From contig BSBN01000213.1 in assembly GCA_027924645.1 (NCBI GenBank), positions 30,444,501 to 30,508,500 on the forward strand: a stretch of DNA of 64,000 nt, read 5' to 3'. Each line of letters opens with the position of its first letter. Position 1 is the first letter of the stretch. This stretch comes from Cunninghamia lanceolata. Lineage: Eukaryota; Streptophyta; Pinopsida; Cupressales; Cupressaceae. The position numbers and the translations under genes were made by a program. Positions 20,563 to 32,107 of this stretch are shown in pieces. The notes beneath the pieces were generated by a model. It was not told where the DNA came from and searched no databases. It worked only from the letters and a program-made list of their open reading frames with translations.

Positions 20563-21957
20563 TGTTGGAAACTTGCTGGTGTTGTCATTGATGTCAACCT
20601 CCAACAGATGATTCACTTAGTTTCCAAGTGCTTTTGAGAAAATTTGAATAAAAAGGCATGTAGTGTGACAGAGGTATGTTCAGTCATCTGCTCTGCATTT
20701 ATTCATAGTTGAAGATATGATTGTATAGTTTGGAAGTGTTGATTAAAGGTGTTCAGAGGTGTTATATTCAGAGTTTTAGGTTCTAGATTGTGCGGTAGTA
20801 GAAGATGTGTTTGATAGAGTGTTTGACTATGAAGAAGGTTGTTTGGGAGAAGTGAGAATGCTCTGCATTTCTCCACATTAAGGGTTCTTGTCTTGCGGAT
20901 CTAGGAAAGTTCCTATATTGTCTGTATCTACCTTCCCTTGAAGTATATAGTGTTGGGGTTCTCCGTAAGTTCAGTTCTTATGTTGGTGTTCAATAATAGT
21001 ATGTCCTAATGCGCATAATGAAGACATTCTTTGTTTCAAGTGGTTGCGGCAGTGTTGCAGAAGATTATGATGATGGTGAATATTTTGGTAAGGTGTGTGG
21101 ATGCTGTAGAATGGTTCCTTATGGTCCGTATGATGTTTTTGGACTTGGAGAAGTGTGGATGTGGTCATTAGCTCAGGTTTGGTTAACCTGGCTTACTAGT
21201 GCCATTTGAGAAGGTACCTCGTGGATTGTGGATGTGATGAGTAGCTTGGTGATATAGATTTGAGTCTTAGTTAACCCTTGACATGGTCCACTTTCACTTC
21301 TTTCCACCATGGAAGTGTTTAGTGCTAACCTAATTGGTGTCACACGTTTGAGGTGCACACGCTTCATTAGTACTGACCTAATTGAGATAGGTCTTGGTTG
21401 TAGATGGTATAAATGCAAGATGAATTTGAGTGGAGCAAGGTAGAGAAGAGGATGAAAATGTGAATCAAGGGTAGTCAGTTGTGTGCAAGATTAAATGCTT
21501 ATGACTCTGGAATGCAGTGAGTAGAAGGTGTCTACATTTCAGTGTGGTTGAAGTTTCTGGAGGCAATGAACCAAAGGTTGCAAATAGTAAGAACTGGCAG
21601 TGGTGGATTTCTCATGTTGCTTTGAGATAGTGAATCTCTTTGTAACAATCTTCTTCTTTCTTCTCTTTTTTAGAAAGTGAGCCTTTCTTTTGGTAGTGAG
21701 CCTTTACTTTGGGTAGTGAGCCTATTTGTTTTTGGTGTTACTATTCATATATATGTGAACTTATCCTCACTGTGGTTTTTCCCTTCTTGGGTTTTCCACA
21801 TAAATCTGGTGTTCTTATGTGTTTGCATTGATGCTTCATATGTTTACATTCTGCTAATGCATAATAAGAGGTTGATGTTTGGAATTGCTTCGAGGGTTTA
21901 ATGTTTTGATAAACAATTGATCACCCCCCCCCCTCAGTTGTCTTGTGCATTCTAACA
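20563..21957 (+). repeat. E1 3' LTR
   Basis: It starts TGTTGGAAACTTGCTGG right after the polypurine tract and ends ...CTTGTGCATTCTAACA, after a C tract set between CAATTGA and TCAGTTG. It contains TAGTGAGCC repeats and CTGTGGTTTTTCCC ... GGGTTTTCCACA at 21770-21802. The partner LTR is lost with the 5' half. The sequence right after it (AACTATCGC...) is coding sequence of E3. Confidence 0.85.
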
Positions 21958-22202
21958 AACTATCGCTACCTTTAGTAGCTCAGCACATAGGACATGGTCA
22001 TAGGTCTTCCTTAGACTAGTTTTTTAGATGAAATTTGTTCAGGTTGTGCCTTGGGAAAGAATCTTGAGGACAAGTTCAACAAAGAGAAGGCTTGGAGGGA
22101 TTTAGAAGTCCTTGAGCCAGTTCACAATGCCTTAGCAGGTCCATTTCCATTTTTGTATTTCAACAAGGCTTACTATTTACTCACCTTCATTGATGATTGT
22201 TC
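21958..22202 (+). pseudogene. E3 GAG-pre-integrase end and integrase start
   Basis: The frame gives NYRYL, then DMVIGLP, CSGCALGKNLEDKFNKEKAW, EVLEPVHNALAGPFPF and YYLLTFIDDCS. These match the copia 'GHL.YR.L...MV.GLP....VC.GC..GK....F....A..R....LE..H.D..GP.......YF.TFIDD.S' region. The first integrase Asp of 'HSDLCGP' is replaced in HNALAGP, a catalytic loss. The frame is cut at 22202 by element C. Confidence 0.85.
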
Positions 22203-22653
22203 TGTTAGAGTTGGCTATGATTGGAGCCACCCAGGATCTAGGAATTCATGAAAGCACAAGAGAGATCAAATGAGAGAATAATGCTATTCTATCACTGAAT
22301 GAAAAAGATTACAAGATTACAAGAGATTACAATACATGACGAAAGCCTTGCTTATGAAGGCAAGGTGAGAGCTCAAAAGATGGAGTGAAAGGTGGAGATA
22401 TTCCTACAACATGTGACAATTAAAGGATGATAACTAATTGCACATGTGGAGGATAAGACAACTCACTCCAACTATCAACAACTCAACACACAACTAGACT
22501 CAACTAGAAACACCTAGAAGACTCACTAAGTCAACTTAACATGTGTGAATTATGTGTGATGTGTGAATATTATTTAACTAGTAAATAGTTAAATAATGTG
22601 AATTATCCACACAAGGTTAAACCGGTTAGGTGATAACCCTGTTCAAACCAACA
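22203..22653 (-). repeat. Element C 3' LTR
   Basis: On the + strand it runs TGTTAGAGTTGGCTATGATT ... CAAACCAACA; on the element strand it starts TGTTGGTTTGAACAGGGTTA. It aligns with 27637-28077 apart from a few substitutions and a roughly 10-bp indel near 22375 (the GCTCAAAAGATGGAGTGAAAG part). Confidence 0.92.
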
Positions 22654-23219
22654 CCTCCCTTTAAGTGCAACTTAGGGAGTAGCTGACTAAAGCAAGATGC
22701 AATAATGGATGGAGATGATGATGGGTCCTGGCTACTAGGCCATGTTAGGTACCCATGTACAACAAATCTCAAGTGGAGAAAAGAAGAAAACCACATGGGA
22801 AAAAACTCCTCTCCAAAAGTGAGAATGCATGAAACATGAAAGTGAAAGAAGAAGTGATAGTAGGAGGACTCAACATGACCCCCCAAGGACAACTTCTATC
22901 ACATATGTACAATCAATTACCCCCCATAGAAGAACAAGAGTGAGACTATAGGTCCCCCCCACAATGAAGTAGCTCTTGTGCCAATGGTGAATGTCTAAAG
23001 ATGAATGCTGGAAAGTGTCTTGTACCTGCAAACAACATTCCTCCCCTTAGGAAGAAACCAATCCAAAGGCTGATGTCAAAGAAATTCCATCTCCAAGAAG
23101 AAATATGAGGGAAGAAGTCTCATGATGTATGCCTCTGAAGACTGTTGATGTATCCACATGTCAAAATCAAAGAATGGCACTATGCAATGAGGTGTGCCCA
23201 ATCCAAAATCCTGGGTAGA
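22654..23219 (-). promoter_or_regulatory. Element C 3' region with polypurine tract
   Basis: On the minus strand CACTTAAAGGGAGG abuts the LTR start at 22654 and is the polypurine tract. The preceding 500 bases still carry broken peptide text (VVHGYLTWPSSQDPSS) that matches the 3' region of E3 (FVHGFLISPCSWDPSF, about 33990-34050) and of element D (FVHGYLTYPCSWDPSL, about 53740-53790). Confidence 0.75.
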
Positions 23220-24010
23220 CTAATGAAGAACAATCTCCAAAGATGAAGTAGATGGGATAATAGTTGTGTTGTAACTGTCATCAAAGAGGAGAGATATCCC
23301 CTCAAGTGTGTCCTCTAAATCTACAATATGAGACTCACAAAACAAGTCTGATATACCTGCCAAGAAAGTATCCCACAAAGTTGTGTCTGAAAGACCTATA
23401 TGATCTTGCTCTACTAAAGTAGATGAAACCATGTCGATGTCAATCTCTGAAGAAGCAGGAGGTTGAGGTGATGGAAGCTCAACACTAGTCTCATGAACCA
23501 AAGTGGGTGAAAGAACACCAAGGTTTAAGTGACCAAACTTCTCCTCAGAAATATGATTCAGATTTGATGCATGAGTATGAATGCCAATCAATGGATCTAC
23601 ATCATCAGAAGAAGCAAAATGGGAGAATTTATACAAGCCAGATGCATGATTAGCCATCCCAACAATAATGATATCTCTACTCTCCAAGTCTCGTATGATC
23701 ACTAAATCAGGAGTGAACTCAACTGTCTTCCCCGCACCACAATGAGTAATCTGGTAGATGGAAAGGAGATTGGTTGACAAGGAAGGTACACATAACACAT
23801 TATTGAATTATTCTCACCAACATCAATAGTTCCTTTACCAGTTGCATGCATGTATGTATTGTTACCCATCAAAATAGGTGGTGAAGTACATGACTCAAAT
23901 GAAGAGAACATCCCTTGTGAAGATACCATATGATGAGAAGCTCCAGAATCAAGAAGCCATCTCTCTGACTGAAGACTTGTAGAAGCAAAGAGTGCCTATC
24001 CTTTTCATTT
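23220..24010 (-). pseudogene. Element C protease and fused hinge
   Basis: On the minus strand WLLDSGASHHM (near 23930-23962) is the copia aspartic protease active site with D-S-G. GKGTIDVGE and, after a frameshift, LCVPSLSTNLLSIYQI follow, then GLYKF and EEKFGHLNLGVL, the first part of GAG-pre-integrase. Directly after this the frame passes into a Pro/Ser/Asp-rich segment (VELPSPQPPASSEIDIDM) like the hinge just upstream of copia reverse transcriptase, and ends at 23220. The integrase core and everything after it are absent. Protease would cut the Gag polyprotein. Confidence 0.8.
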
Positions 24011-24124
24011 GATTGTCCCATTAGCAATGCCTTCTGTCCATATTTGTGTAGATGATGATGGTGTCAAAGAAGCAAATAGACTAGGTGATGATGATGACAT
24101 TTAGATATTGTGCTTTTGAATAAT

Positions 24125-25006
24125 TTAAGTCAACTCATCAATTTTCTTCTCATAACACTTATGCTCATCATGTCCTAGTTTCTTGCAATATGCACACTTT
24201 GGTCTCCCCTTCTTAGATGATTCATCCTTGGAAGAGGATGAGGACTTAGGTGATTTGGTTGACTCTTTTGCTTGCTCATTGTTCTTGAAATCCTTATTTT
24301 TGTGTTTCTTGCCTTTGCTAGTTGAAGCCTTTTGATCCTTTGTACCTTGACTAGCAAGAAGTGCTTGAGGTTTAGGAGACTTCAATTTGACCATGTGTAC
24401 TAACTTAGCTTGCTCCCTTGTGAGTGATACAACAAACTCATCAAGTGAAGGCATTGTGAAATCTTTCCCAAGTGCATCCATAGTAGCATAAAAGGTAGAA
24501 ACAAAAACTGAATAGTCAGGACCAAGCTTGGCAAGGATTGAAAGAATCAATTGAGTGTCCTCTTTCTCAATTCCACATTGTTTGATTTGCAATCTAAGTG
24601 ATTTTAGCTTTGTGAACAAGTCTTAGATGCTTACAAAATCAGTTGGATTAACACCAATTAATTCATTCTCCTATTTGAAACCTCTCATAGTATCTTGCTT
24701 ACCAAAGAGATTTTCTAAGGTAGTCCACACTTCATTAGGTGTAGTACAAGATTCAATATGAAAAAGAAGATCAGGAGAGATAGACAAGCATAGTGTTCCA
24801 TAGGCTTGATCACATCTATTATACCACTTTCTCTTTTCTGCAGCTGTTGTTGGTTCAATTTCTGTACCCATTGTTACTATATGAATTTTCAAACTTCTTA
24901 AATGAATCTCCATTTTAGTTTTCCACTCATGATAGTTATATGGTGTGAGTAGAGGAAGTTTGTTTGGATCCATGATGCAAAAATACAAAAAAGAACACAA
25001 GTACAC
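24125..25006 (-). pseudogene. Element C gag
   Basis: Two minus-strand frames, 25006-24671 and 24619-24125, are one gag broken by a stop/frameshift. The first has the copia gag N-terminal signature (LTPYNYHEWKTKMEIHLRS, then YGTLCLSISPDLLFHI and EVWTTLENLF). The second carries MFTKLKSLRLQIKQCG, LGPDYSVFVSTF, a Lys/Ser-rich linker and one zinc knuckle CAYCKKLGHDEHKC (about 24155-24196). Gag coats the RNA and builds the particle. Only the one break is obvious. Confidence 0.85.
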
Positions 25007-27618
25007 TCCCCTGTTACTTAATCAAAAGATCACCCCCCAAAAAAGAATGATTGTGGCAATCTAACTTAGTGCGATTTACAATTGTCCACAAAGGACCAAA
25101 TTTGGGAAAGCATTAAAATCTCTTAAAATAGATATCCAAGGAAGATTACAATCACTCACAATGATTTACCACATCAAACAGATCCCTTCAAAACAAGTTT
25201 CACTTTCTCAAATGCCAAAATGTCCAAGTTATCACACAAAAGCCAAAAAAATGACAAATGGAATAAAATGAACCAAGAGAAGAATCTAAGAAAAGTGCAT
25301 AGATGGATTTGAAGAGCTCATGAATACGTTTCTGATGCCGCAAGAATCGTGAAAATTAGATATCATGGAAAAATGTTGTGAGCTTGGAAGCAAAAAATAA
25401 AGATTTGTCTTCAAACTGCTATAGCAGATGCCTGCAGCAAAATATCAGAAAATGACTTATTCCACTGCGAAGTACTCTCTGTCAGTTTTCCAACGATATC
25501 TCGTTTGCCCAATTTCACCTCCGTGGGAAAAAAGTTATGCAAAAAAGAAAACAAAAGCCCCCTTTTAGGTCTTTGAGGGGCTAAAATGCCCCCTAGCACT
25601 GATGTCAGCGGAATATTTTTAGAATATTCCTTTTCGTCGGGGAAAAAAACTTCCCTCGGAAAAGGAAAAAATGTCAGAAAACTACCTTTGAGCAGTAGAA
25701 ACCACCTTTGAGGCACAGAAAACCACCGTTTGCGAAGGTCAAAACCACCTGCTATGTTTGCAAAACTGCCTTTTAAGGAAGACAAACTAATCTTCGATTC
25801 TAGAAACTGTCAAATTCTAGTCGCCAAACCGCTTTTGTGATTATGAAACACCTATTTTTTGTCCCAAAACCGCTGATGTATTTGCGGAAAACCACTTTTG
25901 TTCTCAGTTGGGCTATTTTAAGTCTGCGGTGTGGTTTAGATCACTTGCGGTTTTTGAGATTACCGGTGGTTTTAAAAAAAAAACGTCACCATAAAATGTC
26001 GGCTGTTGTGGATCCTGCCAGCTGATGGAAGTGGATAGACCACCTGGGGTGATATTTATATTCCCGCTGATGTTCGCCAGGACTGTGGGAGCTCCCGTGA
26101 AAACACCACTGGGAGAAATATGGTACGATTCGTTGATAGGAACTGTCGATGAGTTTAGAAATTTTCTAGTGATTTATTTTTAATGGCATGAGACAATTCC
26201 CACTCAGATTAATGTGGATTTGCATTTGCCTAACAGTTTTCAAGGAAGACACCGATAGGAAGAACCAACGAGTTTGAGAAATTCTCCAACGTGAATTTTC
26301 TTTAACAGCGTGCAAAACCCATTGCTGTGAATGACCACCGGCGATGTTTGCTGAGCTGGTATTTGGAGCACCGAGATCTACAGAGCAAACTGATCAAATG
26401 GCCGCTGTGATTTGTGGAGGCCAGTGATTTAGGATGTGGCCACCGGGCTTGTAGTTTAAACCCCTACCAGTGAATACGCAGTGACTGCCGAATTGTTGTT
26501 GCAGAGATCACTAAAATTTTTGGATCTACAAATTTTTGGATCGTGGAGTGTCCACTGGTTTAGTGGAATATGTCGATTGCCTGATGAAGATGCCGAAGGC
26601 TGTGACTATTCCGCGGTGGCCGCTGGAATGAATATATGCCAATTATTGGGTGAAATAGCCATCAGAGTGGCTTAGATTGCTGCAAGTGTTTGATTTGGTT
26701 GTCGAAGATTTTGTAGACTACTAGAAAATTGCAGTTTATGGGTTACTGGCTTTGGTGGTTTGAAGATGTCTGCCAACAAGGAAATAACGGTTCGGTGGGG
26801 CTATACTTGATCTTGATGCCCAGAAGCCAACTTGTATTAAGACCTCCGAGGAATATGTAGACGAGGTTTTGTGATGCCGGTAGTGGTGTTGTAAACACTT
26901 GTCGGGATGTCTGTAGTGGATTTGGTACCCACGGGTACATACCAACCTGCAACCTGTGACTGGTACAGTGTACCCTTACACCAAAAAACACTCCATAGAA
27001 ATCTTTAATAACCAGCAGACAAAGATTTAACCAACGATCAGATGTTTTACCTGGTGGACCAAGAATTCAATGATGCCAACATAGATTCCTCCTGCACCAG
27101 CAATCAAATATTCTCTACACAGAGGGAATATTCCCTGCAGAGATTTCGTATGACCGATGGCTAAATTGTTTTGCCTTTTGTTGCAACTTTGTCCAATTTT
27201 GACGAATTGACAGTCGATCTATAGGTTTTTGGGTGTCTTGAGCATGATGGCAGGGCCTGATTTTGCCCAAACTACTCCAAAATTGCAAATGCCTCTCGGA
27301 TCAGGTATCCATCCCCCAGATTGAAAATGCAATAGATTTGGCATACGATGTCTAATTTGGACGAAACAAAAGCTGATCTTAACTATCTCGGACCTCCTAA
27401 ACACAATGGTGTGCTCAGATTTGTAGTAGCATGCTCTGATTTGAACCTGTAATACAAGGCTACAAAGAGGAAACCCTCACAAAACTAGTATCTCTATCAA
27501 GTCTTTCTGATTCTCGAAGTCATCATTCGATGCAAGAGAAGAGCATACTCAACTATTAAGATAAACCATGAATTGCACTCAAGATCTCTCAAAAAATGAC
27601 TAACACAAAGTGATTCTT
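25007..27618 (-). other. Element C long 5' leader
   Basis: About 2.6 kb separates the primer site from the gag start, long for a copia leader. No domain was recognised. The 25680-25980 part holds a repeated AAACCACCTTTG / AAACCGCTTTTG motif in both orientations. A minus-strand frame of 124 codons (25785-25411) lies here but shows no known motif. GC content is locally higher than in the flanks. Confidence 0.55.
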
Positions 27619-27636
27619 CCTAGAGCTCTAATACCA
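27619..27636 (-). promoter_or_regulatory. Element C primer binding site
   Basis: On the minus strand TGGTATTAGAGCTCTA follows the LTR end ...CTAACA, a one-base variant of the usual TGGTATCAGAGC methionine-tRNA site. It proves leftward orientation. Confidence 0.88.
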
Positions 27637-28077
27637 TGTTAGAGTAGGCTATGATTGAAGCCACCCAGGATCTAGGACTTCATGAAAGCACAAGAGAGAT
27701 CAAATGAGAGATTAATGCTATTCTATCAATGAATGCAAAAGATTACAAGATTACAAGAGATTACAATACATGAGGAAAGCCTTGCTTATGAAGGAAAGGT
27801 GAGAGCTAGAAAGGTGGAGATATTCCTACATTATGTGATAATTAGAGGATGATAACTAATTGCACATGTGGAGGATAAGACAACTCACTCTAACTATCAA
27901 CAACTCAACACACAACTAGACTCAACTAGAAACTCCTAGAAGACTCACTAAGTCAACTTAACATGTGTTCAAATTATGTGTGATGTGTGAATATTATTTA
28001 ACTAGTAAATAGTTAAATAATGTAAATTATCCACACAAGGGTAAACCAGTTAGGTGATAACCCTGTTCACACCAACA
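27637..28077 (-). repeat. Element C 5' LTR
   Basis: Partner of 22203-22653: same TGTTAGAGT... start and ...CACCAACA end on the + strand. It holds the inverted AT-rich words TTAACTAGTAAATAGTTAA near its right end, as in the partner. Confidence 0.92.
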
Positions 28078-28082
28078 TGTTT

Positions 28083-28680
28083 AGATACACATGGGTCTTC
28101 TTTCTTCGATAGAAAGGTGAATTGTTTGATAGATTTATGGAGTTTAAGGCTCATGCACAAAAAATCTAGAAAGGTTGTTAAGATTCTCTACACTAACAAT
28201 GGCAGAGAATATGTGAACCATTTATTCAAACAATTATGTAATCTTGAAGTGATTGATCTTTAGCATTTAGTTGCCTACACACCACAGAAAAATGATGTTG
28301 CAAAGAGGAAAAATAGATCCATGAAAGAGATGGATAGCTGCATGATCCATGCTCATTCTCTGGCACCTGAATATTGGGCAGAAGCTATCAACTATGTTGC
28401 TCACATCTAGAATAAGGTTCCACATTTAAGGCCTTAAAGGACATCACTCCCTTTGAAGCTTAATGTGTTGGGCAACCTATTGTGTGGAATTTCAAATTTT
28501 TGGCTCTCCTGCATGGGCACACATTCCTTTAGAGAAGTGTAGAGCCTTGGAACCTCAAACTCAACCCTACATCTTTGTTGGATACCTAGATGGTGTCAAA
28601 GGATATTAGATTTTGGAAGCTCTTCATCAAGCGAAGTGTACATTTTAAGAAGAGATCTCCCAGCTCATCCTCAAATATTT
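28083..28680 (+). pseudogene. E3 integrase, remainder
   Basis: After element C the integrase continues: a Trp-Val-Phe-Phe-Leu block near 28090, then with many stops and shifts EYVNHLF, AYTPQ-like text (YTPQKNDVAKRKN, 28275-28316), EYWAEAINYVA, and GSPAWAHIPLEKCRALEPQT with YIFVGYLDGVKGY (about 28497-28605). This is the copia integrase core and C-terminal block ('TPQQNGVAERKNR', 'K...R....IFVGY...KGYR'). It ends at the insertion at 28686. Confidence 0.85.
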
Positions 28681-28685
28681 TTTCT

Positions 28686-31600
28686 TGTAAAGTACGGATC
28701 CATAACTATAATCACCAAAGTAAATAAATCACCTCACTCTCATTAATAGAAAATAGATAAGATACATATTCCATATATGTAGAAATATCAATTACATCTT
28801 ACAAATACACATGCCAAATCCAAGTGTTAGCACAATAATATAATATACAATGATACATCTTTGGCTCCCATGTAGTATAGTCAACTCAGTACAATATCAA
28901 AATTATACAAGTAATGAATAATGAATCAAATCATTGTCGCTAGCCGCCACTAACCCACATGGTCATCTGCAAGCCGAGAGACGAGAACATGGCCTAGGCA
29001 CTTTTCACCCAATCACGAAGCATTTATGCTTCCCTGGAATCCTTCCTAACATGAAGGATACCTGACCCTACACAAAGTGCCTAGCAACCTGGAAACAATA
29101 GGCAGGAGGGACAACCCGATGCAACCTGATGTCTAAATGCATATCTTTCTAATAAAATGTGCAATATCTCACAAAGAGGATACATGGCAGAGAAATGTAT
29201 TAATATGATTTTGCTAGACACATTCATTTCATCTATTTCAATGAAAACATGGCTTTGGCCAAAGCACTTAAAATTAATGGTCAAAATCCTAAAAAGAGGA
29301 TCAACCTTCTCTATTTTTTCACATTCGACACCCTATCCCGAAAGGTAAGCCCAATACACACATAAAAAGATAAACTACTTTCTTGTCAAAACAAATTGAT
29401 AACACATGCTTTTGCCTAAATACAATTACTAATTCTTTACTTGGCTCAATCAATGAGAATACACATTCAAACAAATAATTCTAATAAAGAGCTTCATTTT
29501 ATCATTCAAGTTACACAGAAAACTATAAAACTGGTTATATTCTTTAACCCATATTTTATTCATAATTTCTCAAAAGAAATCTAGATCTAGAATTGTATAA
29601 CTGCAAGCAAGTTTATAATTCCACATAATTAAATTTGTGACATGGATTTAAGAAGATATATATAGTTTAACAACTTCAGAATTGCCAAATAAACATCATT
29701 TAAAGTGCAAGCATGAGTAGAAAGGTTGGATAAATACATCCTATAGCTACTACAGGAACCTATTGTCTGCTACAGGGGTATCGTAAAGTTTGCTACAGGA
29801 GCTGATTATTGCTACAAGATTAAAAATATGCTGCAGATATATAAGTAAAATCTGCTAAAAAATTGTGACATGTTTACATAACTACGACGGAAAAGAGGTT
29901 GGTACAAGAATCAACTCCAGTTTAATAAAGGTATAACAAATAACTAAGTTAAAGCTGCACACAATTTAAGGTCTGGAATATAATAGGAAGACTGACTGGA
30001 GTTATCGGTCAAGAATCTTAAGGCTACCAGAAATTAATTAAAGTAGGTCAACAACATATTTAACACTAAGTTCGCTTAAATACACAGGCCAAATCAATAG
30101 GCCAGTGTTTATAAAAGGAGAGCAAGCCAAAAGCAATAAGGATCGACACAAAACTAAACAGGGTTGTCAATATCAAAACAACCCGTTAAGAATACATAAC
30201 ACAACAAAACTAACTACTAAGGTCACTACATGAGTTGTAGGCCATTGGGTTTATGGTTGACATTTTCAAGAAAGTACTCAGGCTGTTAGAAGGATGATCG
30301 ACTCAAATCAAAAGAACTTTAAGGCCGAGGTAAGTTTAATACAAGCCAACAATAATGACACCAAGACCCAAAAACAAGATATGCTACAATGCAAAGACAA
30401 GCTGATAGGTCGTTACATAATACATAGAAAACCGAAGAAAAGAAAACAAGCTATCAGAATTTACAAGTATTTTGGGCCAACTTGAAAGGAGTAAGAAGCC
30501 ATTTTAATTAAGGAATTAGGTCGATGATTTCATAATTTAAAATAGGTCGAATCACTTTGTGACTATGGAGGAACAACTATAACAAAAACCAGGCCAATTC
30601 AAAGTTTACAGGGCCGAAAAAGGATAGAAGTAGGTGCAAAGTCTTTAGAAGGCCGACAAATTCAAGAAGAGGCCGAGATGGATAATGATCAGTTCATTGA
30701 TGTAAATAATAGACTGATAAAAATATGAGTAAAGGTCAATAAAGTCTAAAAGGCCGTTTTGAACCAAGCATCCAGGCTGATGGAGAAGTTTAACAAGGAG
30801 GTCAAAATCAAGAACAAAACAATGACAAAAATAGGGTCGTCTAGACAAAACATAGGTGTTCCAAAGTCTAAAAGCCAAACAAAGGTTACAAAGGATGAAC
30901 AGAGTATCATGCAAAGCAGAGGAAAATAAGATGCAGGCTAGTATACAGTATTAACAACATATATAGCATAAGAGACCTTGTAAATATAAATCAGAAAGTA
31001 AAATAACCAGAAATACATGATTCCTCTATAGATTGACCTTCTCCTCCTTTCACTTGATGAACTTTCCTTCCTGACGCTGTTGGTAATCCTTTCTTTTCCT
31101 GGTGTTATTCCCTCTGTCACTATTGTGTCCCTCCCCTTCTTCTCTCTACCTCCCCCTTTTAATAAATCTCTCTCATTCTATTAATGGCCTTCATAAATTT
31201 AGATCAAGATTTTTATTGTTTGAAATTCTAGTTCTCTTCCATTTTTGCATGGCACTTTGGCATCCAATACATCAAATTTCTTGATTGAAAATTTTTAAAC
31301 TCCCTTATTACTGTCATTCAAATTTGCATGGAAGAAGATTAGTTTTTATTATTATATTTAGATTTTTGAATATATTCTTGAATTATATATTTATCTTTAA
31401 TAATATATATTTATTTTAATCCTATCAAAGATATTGTTTTCAAGCAAGAGTATATTATATATATTTATATATATATCTATTAATTAAATTATTTATATAT
31501 AGATAAACACTTAATTATTTATTAATAAATAAAAAGGAAATCAACTTATATAATGCTAATATATCTAAGTCAAAAAATAACATAAAATACATGGCTAACT

Positions 31601-32107
31601 ATGCAATTCAAAAGAACATACGGTAGTAACAAAATCACATATTTATCTAATCATCATTCATCAATCACATCCATTAACCATATAAATGCTCAAACATGAC
31701 TACATAACCACATAAAAATGCAAAATAAAGCCACTCAATGATGCAATATGTCATGAAACTAAGTGAGTGTGTGCATGCATCGGGTTTATCCGTCATGCCA
31801 ACTCTTTCTAGCGGCTAGGACACTTCTACCTCAACCATGTTCTTGTCTTCGACATTTTTCCTGCACTTAGTCGCACTTAGATTTTTGTCAATAGGTTAGT
31901 CCTTATAATCATAGCCAAAGAAAGAACAAATATACATCCATAATCATAGCAATAATAATTTATCATTAAATTGACTATCAAATTTTATGCAATTTAAAAT
32001 AATGACAATCTACCTTTACGCACGTGAAATCACTCAATAGTAAAACAATCATAATTAAATGTCCAATAATCTGAATTATAAATAAAGTCCAAAAATGAGA
32101 TGTGACA
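28686..32107. mobile_element. Unclassified 3.4-kb TG...CA insertion in E3
   Basis: The segment begins TGTAAAGTACGGATCC and ends GAGATGTGACA. Flanks TTTCT (28681-28685) and TTTCC (32108-32112) match at 4 of 5 bases, and E3 pol text is continuous in order around it (integrase C-terminus to the reverse-transcriptase hinge). No LTR pair, primer site or coding domain was found inside, so it may be a very large solo LTR or a degenerate non-autonomous element. The interior contains five GCTACAGG-like words at 29745-29830, a stretch with many GGCCGA/GGTCGA words (30300-30840), and very AT-rich DNA at 31360-31560. Confidence 0.55.

Larger units (their letters stand above)
9025..21957 (+). mobile_element. 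Copia element E1, 5'-truncated, carrying nested E2
   Basis: E1 keeps the end of integrase, reverse transcriptase, RNase H, a 3' untranslated region, polypurine tract and one LTR (20563-21957), all on the + strand. The 5' LTR, gag, protease and most of integrase are missing: to the left of about 9025 lies a minisatellite and unrelated sequence. The RNase H frame stops at 10742 and resumes after 19946, with E2 in between. Its 3' LTR abuts the middle of a GAG-pre-integrase domain of another copia element (E3) at 21958, so E1 had inserted into E3. Confidence 0.85.
22203..28077 (-). mobile_element. Non-autonomous copia-like element C in the E3 integrase
   Basis: Two direct LTRs (22203-22653 and 27637-28077) flank the element. 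A minus-strand primer site lies inside the right LTR and a polypurine tract inside the left one, so C is transcribed leftward. Flanks TGTTC (22198-22202) and TGTTT (28078-28082) are a 4-of-5 target duplication in the IDDCS codons of the E3 integrase. The interior has a 2.6-kb leader, gag, protease and a short remnant frame, but no integrase core, reverse transcriptase or RNase H. Confidence 0.9.
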
